Under the pieces are notes generated by a model. It was not told the origin of the DNA. It searched no databases and saw nothing but the letters and a program-made list of their open reading frames with translations. DNA of 57,996 nucleotides from assembly GCA_034434635.1 (NCBI GenBank), contig DAOTYX010000118.1:1-57996 (forward strand), in the 5' to 3' direction. The position numbers and the translations under genes were made by a program. The number at the start of each line of letters is the position of its first letter. Position 1 is the stretch's first letter. Origin of the DNA: DAOTYX01 sp034434635. Its GTDB lineage: Bacteria; Chloroflexota; Anaerolineae; B4-G1; DUEL01. This document shows positions 32,696 to 40,952 of the stretch, in pieces.

Positions 32696-33038
32696 TCCCC
32701 TGCAGGAACGGAACCGAGCAGAGGCTGCAGGCTGTCAACCCGCCGAAACCCAGCACTGGCAGGATCACGCCAACCAGCAGGGCAATGCAGCCGCTCAGGA
32801 GCAACAGGCCCAGGGTGATCCAGCCGATGATGATCCCGGCCTTGGCCATCCCTTCGCCGCCGAGCATCCCCTGGCTCTGGCGAATGTCATTCATAGCCTT
32901 GTAACCGAAGATAAGTCCCAGGATTGGCCCCAACACCGGGACAACCTGTACCAGCCCCAGCAGGCTGAGCACCAGCGAGGCGATCGCCATCCCGCTAGTC
33001 GGGCGGGCCGGTGGGTATGCATACGGCGTTTGTGACAT
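32682..33038 (-). CDS. DUF4190 domain membrane protein
   Basis: A 118-residue protein with a proline/tyrosine-rich start and then TSGMAIASLVLSLLGL, GPILGLIFGYKAM and GMAKAGIIIGWITLGL, the pattern of DUF4190 proteins. It has two to three membrane helices. The ATG follows AAAGGAGCCCATC. DUF4190 proteins have no established function. It lies 11 bp after the DUF4013 gene and overlaps the next gene by 14 bp, so the three are one operon. Confidence 0.85.
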   Translation of the reverse strand: MSQTPYAYPPARPTSGMAIASLVLSLLGLVQVVPVLGPILGLIFGYKAMNDIRQSQGMLGGEGMAKAGIIIGWITLGLLLLSGCIALLVGVILPVLGFGGLTACSLCSVPFLQGSGNY

Positions 33039-33049
33039 GATGGGCTCCT

Positions 33050-33778
33050 TTACAGTAGATGTGCACCCAACTCGCTATCCTGCCGGCCAACCTGCCCCAG
33101 CAGGTGACCCTGTACCAGCATCGTCCACACCGAAATCGGCAGCGACGCCAGGCTCAGTCCCGCGCCGATCAGCCAGCCGATGAAGGGAATCCAGCCGATC
33201 ATCCCGCCCACCGCGCTCACGACCAGACCAGCGGCGAGGCTGAGGCCGAAGATGATGAGCAGGATGAGGATGATCTGCCCGATATTGCGAATCAGGAGTC
33301 GAAGCACGTCCCCCACGCGCAGGCAGGCGCCGAGGCTGCCATGGGCGGCGTACTGCAGGAGCAACGCCGGCGTCACCAGCGACAGCAGGAGTGCGTATAA
33401 CACCAACAGGCAGACCCCACCGGCGCTGAGCAGCCCCGCCAGGCCGGTCAGCATCCCCTGCACGTCCTGGTTCTGCCCACCCAACACAGGCAGCAGCCAG
33501 ACCAGACCGACGGGGCAGGCCAGGATAATGGCTGGCAGGGCGTAGATCACGCCAGCGAGCCACACCATCAGCCCGTCCACGAAGTTCCGCCCCAGGTCGC
33601 TCCATTCCGGCAGCGGCCTCGGCTGGCCAGCCATCACGTTGCGGACGGTGGCGATGACGTAGCCCGAGATGGCCAGCGGGCCAAAGAACGGAATCAGCAA
33701 GATCAGCGCCCCCAGGAGTATCTTGCTGATCCAATTCTCATCCTCGAACACGAAACTGATCGCTCGACCGATGTCCAT
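33050..33778 (-). CDS. DUF4013 domain membrane protein
   Basis: A 242-residue protein. It opens with DIGRAISFVFEDENWISKILLGALI and a PFFGPLAISGYVI helix, then a WSDLGRNFVDG loop, which is the DUF4013 pattern. About six hydrophobic segments follow, alternating with short loops. The ATG has AAGGAGACTGCCTT in front. Function is unknown; the family is common in Chloroflexota and Archaea next to other small membrane proteins. A 110-bp spacer separates it from the DUF4126 gene; no clear promoter is seen there, so the DUF4126 promoter may serve both. Confidence 0.88.
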   Translation of the reverse strand: MDIGRAISFVFEDENWISKILLGALILLIPFFGPLAISGYVIATVRNVMAGQPRPLPEWSDLGRNFVDGLMVWLAGVIYALPAIILACPVGLVWLLPVLGGQNQDVQGMLTGLAGLLSAGGVCLLVLYALLLSLVTPALLLQYAAHGSLGACLRVGDVLRLLIRNIGQIILILLIIFGLSLAAGLVVSAVGGMIGWIPFIGWLIGAGLSLASLPISVWTMLVQGHLLGQVGRQDSELGAHLL

Positions 33779-33888
33779 AAGGCAGTCTCCTTCGGCACAG
33801 ACACTCCGTCAGACTTCACCCAAACCTGACCACTGACGACAGACCGCTGGTCACGCCTCGGCGATCGTCCGCCATCAATCGTCAGCGA

Positions 33889-34464
33889 TCATGAGGCTCG
33901 CCGCCGATGTCGCCGGTAGAGCACCCACCAGGTGATGAACGCAGCGATGAGCAGAAGCAGCGCCAGCACCAGATAGGGAGCAATCACCGAGAGAAAAGAG
34001 AGAATCGTGGAGATGATGTCCTCAATGGCACTGACGACAGGTGTGCCGGCGCCGCCAGTGGCCGCGGCCAGCACCGGCCGTCCGCCCGACTTCGCCACGT
34101 GCACCCCGCCGGCCAGGATGACGCCGCAGATGGCGGCCAACACCGGGTGCAGGCCGATGGCCCGCGTGCTGGCGGCGAAGAGGATCGCCCCCGCCGCCGG
34201 GCGGATGACGGTGTGGATGATATTGTTCACCGTGTCGGCTGCGGGCACCTTGTCCACCAGGATCTCGACAATCAACAGCACCGCCAACACGCCGATCGTC
34301 CACCAACTGCTCAGCCAGGTCCACGGCCCCTGCAGGTCAATCAGACCGTTCGTCAGCCGGTCCACCAGGGCGATGACCAGCAGCGGGATGTAGGCGTTCA
34401 GCCCGGCCGACGTGGATAGGCCAAAGGCCATGGAAAGGCTCAGGAACGCCTGTACGACCTGCAT
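33889..34464 (-). CDS. DUF4126 domain membrane protein
   Basis: A 191-residue protein with five or six membrane helices. The sequence LSMAFGLSTSAGLNAYIPLLVIAL at the start and the AGGVHVAKSGGRPVLAAATGGAGTPVVS region are characteristic of DUF4126. It ends in a basic YRRHRRRAS tail, probably cytoplasmic. Function is unknown. A promoter (TTGCCA-N16-TATAAT) lies 34 bp upstream and the ribosome-binding site is GGAGGG. Confidence 0.9.
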   Translation of the reverse strand: MQVVQAFLSLSMAFGLSTSAGLNAYIPLLVIALVDRLTNGLIDLQGPWTWLSSWWTIGVLAVLLIVEILVDKVPAADTVNNIIHTVIRPAAGAILFAASTRAIGLHPVLAAICGVILAGGVHVAKSGGRPVLAAATGGAGTPVVSAIEDIISTILSFLSVIAPYLVLALLLLIAAFITWWVLYRRHRRRAS

Positions 34465-34497
34465 ATCTTACCCTCCGTCGCGGAATGGGACGACTCC

Positions 34498-34525
34498 ATT
34501 ATAGCCGAACTGCGCCAGGTGGCAA
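34498..34525 (-). promoter_or_regulatory. sigma70-type promoter for the DUF4126 gene
   Basis: On the minus strand TTGCCA (34520-34525) and TATAAT (34498-34503) are 16 bp apart. Confidence 0.7.
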
Positions 34526-34540
34526 CTGCAGACCCGTGGC

Positions 34541-34648
34541 GGGTGTTTCCCAAAACTGTCGGGTGGGCCAGGCCGTAAATTTGTGGGACAACTGCGAGCA
34601 GTTGTCCCACAAAATGACCAGCCCGACGAAATTGGGACACACCCCCCG
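34541..34648. repeat. interspersed palindrome, copy B (nested inverted repeat)
   Basis: The core GTGGGACAACTGC-GA-GCAGTTGTCCCAC with 16-bp arms (34579-34612) lies inside outer imperfect arms that begin GGGTGTTTCCCA and end TTGGGACACACC. It occupies most of the space between two divergent promoters. Compared with copy A, the inner stem has changed on both sides (GTAGG/CCTAC to GTGGG/CCCAC), so pairing is preserved. Confidence 0.9.
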
Positions 34649-34673
34649 TGACCATGACCGGTACGCAGACAGG

Positions 34674-34701
34674 TTGCGGCGTCGCCGCCCCGTGCTATAA
34701 T
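34674..34701 (+). promoter_or_regulatory. promoter of the leaderless 65-aa / GT39-like unit
   Basis: TTGCGG (34674-34679), 16-bp spacer and TATAAT (34696-34701) lie so close to the GTG at 34710 that transcription should begin at or 1-3 nt before the start codon. Confidence 0.7.
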
Positions 34702-34709
34702 CCACCGGC

Positions 34710-34907
34710 GTGATCACCAAACGACAACTGGGGATCTTCCTGGCGTTGGTGGGCCTGCTCGGCGCGATCGGCGTGGTCGCGGTGGACCTGCTGGGCGCAG
34801 GCGAATGGAGCGGCTTCGGGCCGCTGCAGCGACTGGGAGTGGGGGCAGGGGTTGGACTGATCGCCGTAGGTATCGCCCTCATCGCTGTAGGGAACCGTCC
34901 GGCATGA
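34710..34907 (+). CDS. small two-helix membrane protein
   Basis: A 65-residue protein from a GTG. Two hydrophobic segments (~7-27 and ~44-61) flank an amphipathic loop. It has no leader: the -10 box ends 8 bp before the start codon. Its TGA overlaps the ATG of the following membrane glycosyltransferase as ATGA, so it is probably an accessory subunit or a coupling leader for that enzyme. No family is recognised. Confidence 0.75.
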   Translation: MITKRQLGIFLALVGLLGAIGVVAVDLLGAGEWSGFGPLQRLGVGAGVGLIAVGIALIAVGNRPA

Positions 34908-36529
34908 CCGTGTGCTCTGTGAGCGAGACCCCCGCGCCGCCGAAGTCGGGCCCCCGACTCCTGAAGGGAGTGGCGGCAACCCTCATCGTGTTGGCGCTCA
35001 TCGCCTTCATCGGCTATCTGGCCATTTATACCACCTACGCCGCAGCGTTGTTCCGCTGGCCGTACGACTACGACCAGGGAGAGGGGTTCGAACTGTACGA
35101 CGCCATCCTCTACCGCCAGGGGGAGTGGCCCTACCGCGACAACGACATTTTCCCCTACTACGCCTCCAACTACCCGCCGCTGTTCCACCTGCTGATCGTC
35201 CCGCTGCTCCCGCTCTTCGGGGAGCGGCTGGTTGCCGGACGGGTGCTCTCCTTCGTCGCCACGCTGGTCACTGCCGCGGCGATCGGGTTGGCGGTGAAGA
35301 GGGACGCGATGGAATCACGCCTCCGCAGGGCGTGGGTGACGCCAGCGCTGTGCGGGCTGGCCTACCTGGCGGCGAACATCATCTACCAGATCGGCCCGCT
35401 CTGCCGGCTCCATCCGACGATGGTGATGTTCGAGACGCTGGCGGTGACCACCATTGCCGGCTTCCAGCACCCCCGCCATGGCCGACGGAACCTGCTGCTG
35501 GGGCTGTTCTTCCTCCTCTGCGCCGGTTACACCAAACAACTCGCTGTCTTCACCGTCGCTGCGGCCCTCGGCTTCGTCTTCCTGCGGGATGTCAGGAAGG
35601 GTCTGCTGGCCGGCCTGGGACTGGCGCTGGTGGCCGGGGTGTTGTTCCTCCTCATTGACCGCGCCACTGCCGGCCAATGGATGCTCAACGTCATTCACGC
35701 CAACGTCAACGAGTTCGGTTACCTTCAGACCCTGGCCCTGCTACGCCAGTGGTTCGTCCTGCATCCGGTGTTGATTCTCCTCTCGACCGGGCTACTGGCC
35801 TACGAGTTATTCTGGGGCCGCCTCTCGGTCTACGCATTGTGGTTCGTCGCGGCGGTGGGGATGGGGCTGTTGAGCGGCAAGTGGGGGGCCGGGCCGGGCT
35901 ACTTCAGCACCTCCATCGCCGCCGCCTGCATCATGAGCGGGCGAGCGCTGGCTCACCTGGAGACGCTCCTGGCCCGCCGCTGGCCGCAGGTCGGCGCGAC
36001 CGTCGCCTCGCTGCTGGCCGCGCTGGCCTTCCTGGCGCAGGCCGTCTTCAACCTGCACATGCCAACCGCCGGGCCGGTCTTCGGCCCGCTGGCCCGCATC
36101 CTGGGCGTGGCCGACCGGACGGTGCAGGGGGACTGCACGACCTTCGCCTACACCGACAGCGGCGGCTACACGCAACTGGGCCATCTCCTGACCCCGGAGG
36201 ACTACGCCGCCGGGGAGCGCATCATGCAGTACGTCCGCGCCGCCGACGGCCCGGTCTTCAGCGAGGAGGCGGCCTTTACCCTGCTTGCGGGCAAGCCGGT
36301 GGTGACCAATCCCACGCAACTGCTCAACCTGTACCACAATGGCCTGCTCGACACTTCCGACCTGGTGGCGCGCATCAACCGTCAGGAGTTCGGCCTGGTC
36401 ATCTTCCGCGCCCAGTTCTACCCCCAACCGGTGCTGGAGGCGATCGGCCAGAACTACCGGCCCGTGGAGCACATCTGCATGAACGGCTTCTACTACCACA
36501 TCCTGCTGCCGGATCGGTTGCTGGAGTGA
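34904..36529 (+). CDS. GT39-like / DUF2029-type membrane glycosyltransferase
   Basis: A 541-residue polytopic protein taken from the ATG at 34904, which overlaps the upstream stop by 4 bp. After a short cytoplasmic start and one helix comes YDQGEGFELYDAILYRQGEWPY, an acidic-site loop as in GT39 and related C-fold glycosyltransferases, then YYASNYPPLFHLL, the second conserved loop. Ten or so helices follow to ~400. The C-terminal ~130 residues are soluble and lack the beta-sandwich modules of the 1-13 kb enzymes. It would use a polyprenyl-phosphate sugar on the outer membrane face. It stands apart from the main glycosylation operon and on the other strand. Confidence 0.87.
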   Translation: MTVCSVSETPAPPKSGPRLLKGVAATLIVLALIAFIGYLAIYTTYAAALFRWPYDYDQGEGFELYDAILYRQGEWPYRDNDIFPYYASNYPPLFHLLIVPLLPLFGERLVAGRVLSFVATLVTAAAIGLAVKRDAMESRLRRAWVTPALCGLAYLAANIIYQIGPLCRLHPTMVMFETLAVTTIAGFQHPRHGRRNLLLGLFFLLCAGYTKQLAVFTVAAALGFVFLRDVRKGLLAGLGLALVAGVLFLLIDRATAGQWMLNVIHANVNEFGYLQTLALLRQWFVLHPVLILLSTGLLAYELFWGRLSVYALWFVAAVGMGLLSGKWGAGPGYFSTSIAAACIMSGRALAHLETLLARRWPQVGATVASLLAALAFLAQAVFNLHMPTAGPVFGPLARILGVADRTVQGDCTTFAYTDSGGYTQLGHLLTPEDYAAGERIMQYVRAADGPVFSEEAAFTLLAGKPVVTNPTQLLNLYHNGLLDTSDLVARINRQEFGLVIFRAQFYPQPVLEAIGQNYRPVEHICMNGFYYHILLPDRLLE

Positions 36530-36547
36530 CGACGGACGACGGACCAC

Positions 36548-36604
36548 GCAACACGTAACACGTAAAACGTAACACGTAACACGTAAAACGTAAAACGTAA
36601 AACG
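36548..36604. repeat. heptamer tandem repeat (CACGTAA / AACGTAA)
   Basis: Seven to eight consecutive 7-bp units, alternating CACGTAA and AACGTAA, fill the gap between the glycosyltransferase stop and the hydrolase start. They are strikingly AT-rich for this genome. Confidence 0.93.
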
Positions 36605-36621
36605 CCCTATTGGTGAGTGGC

Positions 36622-37380
36622 ATGACCCGACATACCCATCTCAATCCTGCCCCCTTCTACCTGGAGGGGGGTCCCACTGGCATCCTGCTGATCCACGGCT
36701 TCACCGGTTCCCCGCCGGAGATGCGCTGGATCGGCGAGTACCTCAACCGGAACGGCCTCACCGTCGCCGCGCCGCTCCTGCCCGGCCACGGCACAACGGT
36801 GGAGGACATGAACCGCTGCCGCTGGCGGGACTGGACTGGCTGCGTGGAAACGGCGCTGGCCGACCTGCGCAGCCGCTGCGACCGGGTCTTCGTCGCCGGG
36901 CTTTCGATGGGCGCGTTGCTCACCCTCTACCTGGCGGCGCGCCACCCCGACCTGCCCGGAGTCGTGCTCTACTCCCCGGCGACCCGTGTGGCCGACTGGC
37001 GCATCCTCCTCACCCCGCTGGCGCGCTTCTTTGTACACACACTGCCCAAGAGCGAGGAGAGCGACCTGACCGACCCCGAGGCGGAGCAGCGGCTGTGGAG
37101 TTACGAGGAGTACCCCGTCCCCGCCGCGGCGGAACTGCTCCAACTGAGCCTGTGGGTGCGCCGTCACCTGCGCCAGGTGACCTGTCCGCTGCTCCTGGTC
37201 TACAGCACGCGCGACCTGTCCATCCACCCGCAGAGCGGCCCCTTCACCTACGAGCATGTGGCTTCGTCGGACAAGGAGATGCTGGTGCTGCGCAACTCCG
37301 GCCACGCGCTGACGGTGGACAGCGAGTGGGAGATGGTGGCCGAGAGGACGCTCCGTTTTATCACCCGCCTGGGAACCTGA
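36622..37380 (+). CDS. alpha/beta hydrolase, carboxylesterase/monoacylglycerol-lipase type
   Basis: A 252-residue protein. I start it at the ATG at 36622 with GGTGAG in front; TTG at 36610 and GTG at 36613 are in frame but less likely. It has the oxyanion HGFTGSP motif at ~24-30, the nucleophile Ser in GLSMG (~96), an acidic residue after STRD (~196) and the catalytic His in NSGHAL (~226). Length and motifs match the Est30-like esterases and bacterial monoacylglycerol lipases. It hydrolyses carboxylic esters of unknown identity. There is no signal peptide, so it is cytoplasmic. The next gene follows after 4 bp. Confidence 0.92.
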   Translation: MTRHTHLNPAPFYLEGGPTGILLIHGFTGSPPEMRWIGEYLNRNGLTVAAPLLPGHGTTVEDMNRCRWRDWTGCVETALADLRSRCDRVFVAGLSMGALLTLYLAARHPDLPGVVLYSPATRVADWRILLTPLARFFVHTLPKSEESDLTDPEAEQRLWSYEEYPVPAAAELLQLSLWVRRHLRQVTCPLLLVYSTRDLSIHPQSGPFTYEHVASSDKEMLVLRNSGHALTVDSEWEMVAERTLRFITRLGT

Positions 37381-37384
37381 TCCG

Positions 37385-38056
37385 ATGAGCGACCTCTTCG
37401 CTGCGCTGCCTGCGCTGCGCGCCTGCGGGCATCCGCTGTTGGCCGGACGGCGCTTGAGCCTGATCGGCGTCTCGGCCATCCTGCGGGACGAGACGGGGTA
37501 CTACTTCGAGGTGAACAAGCCCGCCTACTGGGGCCGCCGTCAGGATGGCACGCGCTCGGTGGGCATCGGCGGCATCGGCGGAGGCGTCCGCGAGGGGGAG
37601 GGAGTGCTGGCCTGTCTGCGTCGTGAGGTACAGGAGGAGGTGGGCACCGGCTTCCGGCTGGAGGCTCCCGCGCGCACGGCGCTGCTCGAAGACTGGCGGG
37701 TGGCGGGCTGGCTGGAACTCTCCGCCGGGCGTGACCAGCCAACGCCCTACTGTGTCAGCCTCTTCCCGCCGCAGTTGGGGGGCGCGGAGATGCCCGACGC
37801 GCTGGCCATCGTCACCCTGCTGGGACGGCCCAAAGGCCAGCCGCGCCGCGGCGACCTGTTCGGCCTGCTGACCGTGGCCCCGTCGGCCGTGCGGGAGTTC
37901 CTGGGACGCCCAGAGTGGCCGCTGGCGGAGGCGCTGGCCCACCCCGGCCTCGCCTTCGACCTGGCGGAGGAGTTGCCGCCGGATTGTCGCCTGCGCCCCG
38001 TGCTCACCGCTCGCGCCTTCGGGGCGCTGTTGGAGGCAGGCTCACCCCTCCCCTAG
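37385..38056 (+). CDS. Nudix hydrolase family protein
   Basis: A 223-residue protein with one Nudix box at ~61-84 that fits GX5EX7REUXEEXGU (GGVREGEGVLACLRREVQEEVG). Nudix enzymes cleave nucleoside diphosphates linked to another group. The protein is longer than minimal Nudix hydrolases and the extra C-terminal ~90 residues are not recognised. It starts 4 bp after the hydrolase gene, so they form one unit. Its last 15 bp overlap the 3' end of the convergent YbdK-like gene. Confidence 0.87.
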   Translation: MSDLFAALPALRACGHPLLAGRRLSLIGVSAILRDETGYYFEVNKPAYWGRRQDGTRSVGIGGIGGGVREGEGVLACLRREVQEEVGTGFRLEAPARTALLEDWRVAGWLELSAGRDQPTPYCVSLFPPQLGGAEMPDALAIVTLLGRPKGQPRRGDLFGLLTVAPSAVREFLGRPEWPLAEALAHPGLAFDLAEELPPDCRLRPVLTARAFGALLEAGSPLP

Positions 38057-39106
38057 CGTCTCCCTCGCCAGGTGGGCGACCACCGCGCGCAGGTCCTGTT
38101 CTTCCTCCCACACCCGCAGTTGACGGTCGGCGCTGGTCCCCTCACGCAGGATGACCCGCGCGTAGGCCAGTTCCACCTGACTGCCCAGCCGCTCAGCCAC
38201 GTCGCCCAGCCAATCCAGCAGTTCGTCCACCCATTCGGCCACGCTCTGCGGTGAGCGTCCGGCAAAGAGCAGCAGACGCGCTCGCAGGCCGTAGCGGGCC
38301 GCCTGCCACTTGCTGACCTCGACGGCGAAGCGGCGCAACGGCGGAGGCTCCGACTCCTGGGCCAGTTTGACTACCAGCGCCTGCGTCCACGCCGCCAGGC
38401 AGACCGTCTCCTCGATCCGCGTGGGCATGTCGGGGATGCGCACCTCCAGCGTGGGCACCCGGGGGTTGGGGCGAGCGTCCCACCACAGGAAACTGGGGTC
38501 GGCTACCAGACCTGCTCCGGTCAGCATCTCTACCGCCGCCTGGTAGTCGGCCCACGAGGCGAAGTAGGGCGGGATGCCGGTGCGTGGCAGGGCGGAGAAG
38601 AGCACGGTGCGGTAGGAGTGCAGGCCGGTGCGCCAGTGCTCGAAGAAGGGGGAACTGGTGGAGAGGGCCAGGAGAAGCGGCAGGAAGGGGCGCAGGCGGT
38701 TCATCACCTGGATGCGCTGATCGGGGTCGGCGATGCCGATGTGGACGTGCAGGCCGCAGGTCACCAGCCGCCGGCCCACCACCTGCAACTCATCGGCCAG
38801 GGCAATGTACCGCTCTCCCTGGGTGACTTGCTGCTGGCTCCAGGCGGAAAAGGGGTGGGTGCCGGCGGCCACCACCGCCAGCCCCAGGCTCTGCGCCAGG
38901 TCACGCGCCGCGCGGCGCATGCGCCGGACTTCGCTGCGCAGTTCCCCCGCCGTGGCGCAGATGCGCGTGCCGGTCTCCAGTTGCGATTGCAGGAACTCGG
39001 CGCGGAAATCCTGCACGCCGTCCCGACGGTCTATCTCCAGCAGCGAGTGAATGGTGGAGCGCAGTTCCCAGGTGCGCGGGTCAACGACCTGGTACTCTTC
39101 CTCCAC
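38042..39106 (-). CDS. YbdK-like glutamate-cysteine ligase family protein (GCS2)
   Basis: A 354-residue protein when started at the GTG at 39106. The GCS2 family normally begins with a short strand followed by GVEEEYQLVD. Here the GTG itself encodes the V of that motif, and the upstream in-frame codons read NVEGPFDLG, so the true start is probably the CTG at 39136 behind GGGGGGA. Other family features are TCGLHVHIGI at ~117-126 and the TLEVRIPD strand at ~231-238. These enzymes join an amino acid to a carboxylate with ATP; YbdK has weak glutamate-cysteine ligase activity and EgtA-like relatives make gamma-glutamylcysteine. It follows the RmlA-like gene by about 40-70 bp and may share its transcript. 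Confidence 0.88.
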   Translation of the reverse strand: MEEEYQVVDPRTWELRSTIHSLLEIDRRDGVQDFRAEFLQSQLETGTRICATAGELRSEVRRMRRAARDLAQSLGLAVVAAGTHPFSAWSQQQVTQGERYIALADELQVVGRRLVTCGLHVHIGIADPDQRIQVMNRLRPFLPLLLALSTSSPFFEHWRTGLHSYRTVLFSALPRTGIPPYFASWADYQAAVEMLTGAGLVADPSFLWWDARPNPRVPTLEVRIPDMPTRIEETVCLAAWTQALVVKLAQESEPPPLRRFAVEVSKWQAARYGLRARLLLFAGRSPQSVAEWVDELLDWLGDVAERLGSQVELAYARVILREGTSADRQLRVWEEEQDLRAVVAHLARETLGEG

Positions 39107-39175
39107 GCCCAGGTCGAAAGGGCCTTCAACGTTCAGGCTGTCCCCCCACAGGTGGCGCGGCTTTCTGCCCCCGAT

Positions 39176-40243
39176 TTACAGGATGCCGACCTGGCTGTAG
39201 TCGCCCAGGTTCATCTTGAACGCCTTGGGCTTGATGGGGGAGCGGTTGAGCAGGACGTTGCGCCCGATCAGGCTGTCCTGGATGCGGGCAGGGATGTCGC
39301 GGATGACGCTGTTCTCCAGGACGATGGAGCGCTCGATCTCGCTGTTCTCCACCGTCACATCGGTGTAGATCGAGGTGAAGGGGCCGATGTAGGAGTTGAT
39401 GATGCGCGCCCGCTCGCCGATGATCGTCGGGCCGCGCACGACGCTGTTGATGATCTCCGCCCCCTTCTCCACCGTCACCCGACAGTCCACATCGGAGTCC
39501 CGGTCCACGAAGCCCTCGATCCGCGGCGTCAGTTCCTCCAGCACCATGCTGTTGGCCTCGAGCATCTCGTCGGGACGTCCGGTGTCGATCCACCAGCCGC
39601 GGTGGACGTAGGGGAAGACCTTGTAGTCGTGCTCCACCAGCCACTGGATGGCGTCGGTGATCTCCAGTTCGCCGCGCCAGGAGGGCCGAATCTCCTCCGT
39701 CGCCTGGTGGATGTGCGCGTCGAACATGTAGATGCCCACCAGGGCCAGGTCGGACGGAGGCTCTTTGGGCTTCTCCACCAGCCGCACGATGCGCCCCTCG
39801 CCGTTGAGCAGCGCCACGCCGTATTGCTCGGGGTGCTCGACGCGGGTGAGGACGATCTGCGCGTTCCAGTCGGACTGGCGGAACTGCTGGACCAGTTCGT
39901 TGATGCCACCCTGGATGACGTTGTCGCCCAGGAACATCACGAAGGGCTCATCCCCCAGGAAGTCGCGGCTGACCTTGACGGCGTGGGCCAGGCCGAGGGG
40001 TTGTGCCTGGTGGATGTAGGTGATGCGCGCGGCCCAGCGCTCCCCCTGTCCGACGGCGGCCTTGATCTCCTCGGCGGTCTCGCCGACGACGATGCCGATG
40101 TCGTCAATGCCGGCAGCGCGAATGGACTCGATGACGCGGAAGAGGATCGGTTTGTTGGCGACGGGAATGAGTTGCTTGGCGCGGGTGTACGTCAGTGGAT
40201 AGAGGCGGGTGCCTTTCCCGCCACTGAGGATCAGTCCTTTCAC
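39176..40243 (-). CDS. glucose-1-phosphate thymidylyltransferase, long form
   Basis: A 355-residue sugar-nucleotide pyrophosphorylase. The N-terminal nucleotidyltransferase domain has LSGGKGTRLYPLTYTRAKQL at ~6-25 and the sugar-phosphate site VEKPKEPPSDLALVGIYMF at ~152-170. The last ~110 residues are a left-handed beta-helix (INSVVRGPTIIGERARIINS). This long form is typical of RmlA-like enzymes of Archaea, Actinobacteria and Chloroflexota, often beside deoxysugar pathways. It makes dTDP-glucose from dTTP and glucose 1-phosphate. The genes for the next dTDP-rhamnose steps are not in the window. It sits 24 bp after the BY-kinase-like gene. Confidence 0.93.
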   Translation of the reverse strand: MKGLILSGGKGTRLYPLTYTRAKQLIPVANKPILFRVIESIRAAGIDDIGIVVGETAEEIKAAVGQGERWAARITYIHQAQPLGLAHAVKVSRDFLGDEPFVMFLGDNVIQGGINELVQQFRQSDWNAQIVLTRVEHPEQYGVALLNGEGRIVRLVEKPKEPPSDLALVGIYMFDAHIHQATEEIRPSWRGELEITDAIQWLVEHDYKVFPYVHRGWWIDTGRPDEMLEANSMVLEELTPRIEGFVDRDSDVDCRVTVEKGAEIINSVVRGPTIIGERARIINSYIGPFTSIYTDVTVENSEIERSIVLENSVIRDIPARIQDSLIGRNVLLNRSPIKPKAFKMNLGDYSQVGIL

Positions 40244-40267
40244 AGCAAGCCTCCGAGTCTTGTCTGG

Positions 40268-40927
40268 CTAATATCCGCCCAGCACGGTCCCCCGTGGGGC
40301 GTGGGTCAGCACGGCTCCCACCACACGGACGTGGGCTCGTTCCAGCAGTTCACGTGCCTGCTGGGCATGATCGCGTCGGGTGTGGCCGGAGCGGATCACC
40401 AGCAGCACCCCATCCACCTTGCTGCCGAGAACCACGCCGTCGGCAACCGAGATCAGCGGCGGGGCATCGAAGAGGATGATATCGGCGCGAGCGCGCAGGG
40501 CGGCGATGACCTTGTCCATGCGCTGTGAGCCCAACAGGTCGGCGGGGTTGGGCGGCAGCGGGCCACTGGGCAGCAGCCACAGGTTGTCCACGCCGCTGGC
40601 CTGGAGGGGCGGGTCCGCCAGCGCCTCCGGCTCGACGAACATCGTGGTCAGCCCGCGCTCGTTGGGAAGGCCGAAGATCTCATGGAGGCCCGGCCGGCGC
40701 AGGTCGGCGTCCACCAGCAGGGTGCGTCGCTCTCCCTGGGCGATGGTCACGGCCAGGTTGGCCAGGGTGAGGGATTTTCCCTCTCCAGGGGCGGCGGAAG
40801 TGACCACCAGCGTCTCGATGGGCTTGTCCAGGCCGGCGAAAGTCAGGTTGGCCCGCAGGGTGCGATAGGCCTCAGCGGCAGGGGAACGGGGGTCGGCCAC
40901 GGTGATCAGGTTGGGTACTTTGCTCAT
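40268..40927 (-). CDS. CpsD/CapB-type (BY-kinase-like) exopolysaccharide ATPase
   Basis: A 219-residue P-loop protein with Walker A SAAPGEGKS (44-52), Walker A' LLVDADLRRP (70-79) and Walker B DIILFDAPP (~151-159), the trio of bacterial tyrosine kinases that regulate exopolysaccharide polymerisation. The N-terminal SPAAEAYRTLRANL helix docks on the partner Wzz-like protein in this family. Unlike typical BY-kinases there is no cluster of tyrosines at the C-terminus; only one tyrosine, the last residue, remains. It follows the Wzz-like gene by 25 bp. It may act as an ATPase switch or phosphorylate other targets. Confidence 0.92.
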   Translation of the reverse strand: MSKVPNLITVADPRSPAAEAYRTLRANLTFAGLDKPIETLVVTSAAPGEGKSLTLANLAVTIAQGERRTLLVDADLRRPGLHEIFGLPNERGLTTMFVEPEALADPPLQASGVDNLWLLPSGPLPPNPADLLGSQRMDKVIAALRARADIILFDAPPLISVADGVVLGSKVDGVLLVIRSGHTRRDHAQQARELLERAHVRVVGAVLTHAPRGTVLGGY

Positions 40928-40952
40928 GCATATGCCTCCGTAAGTTACGCCC

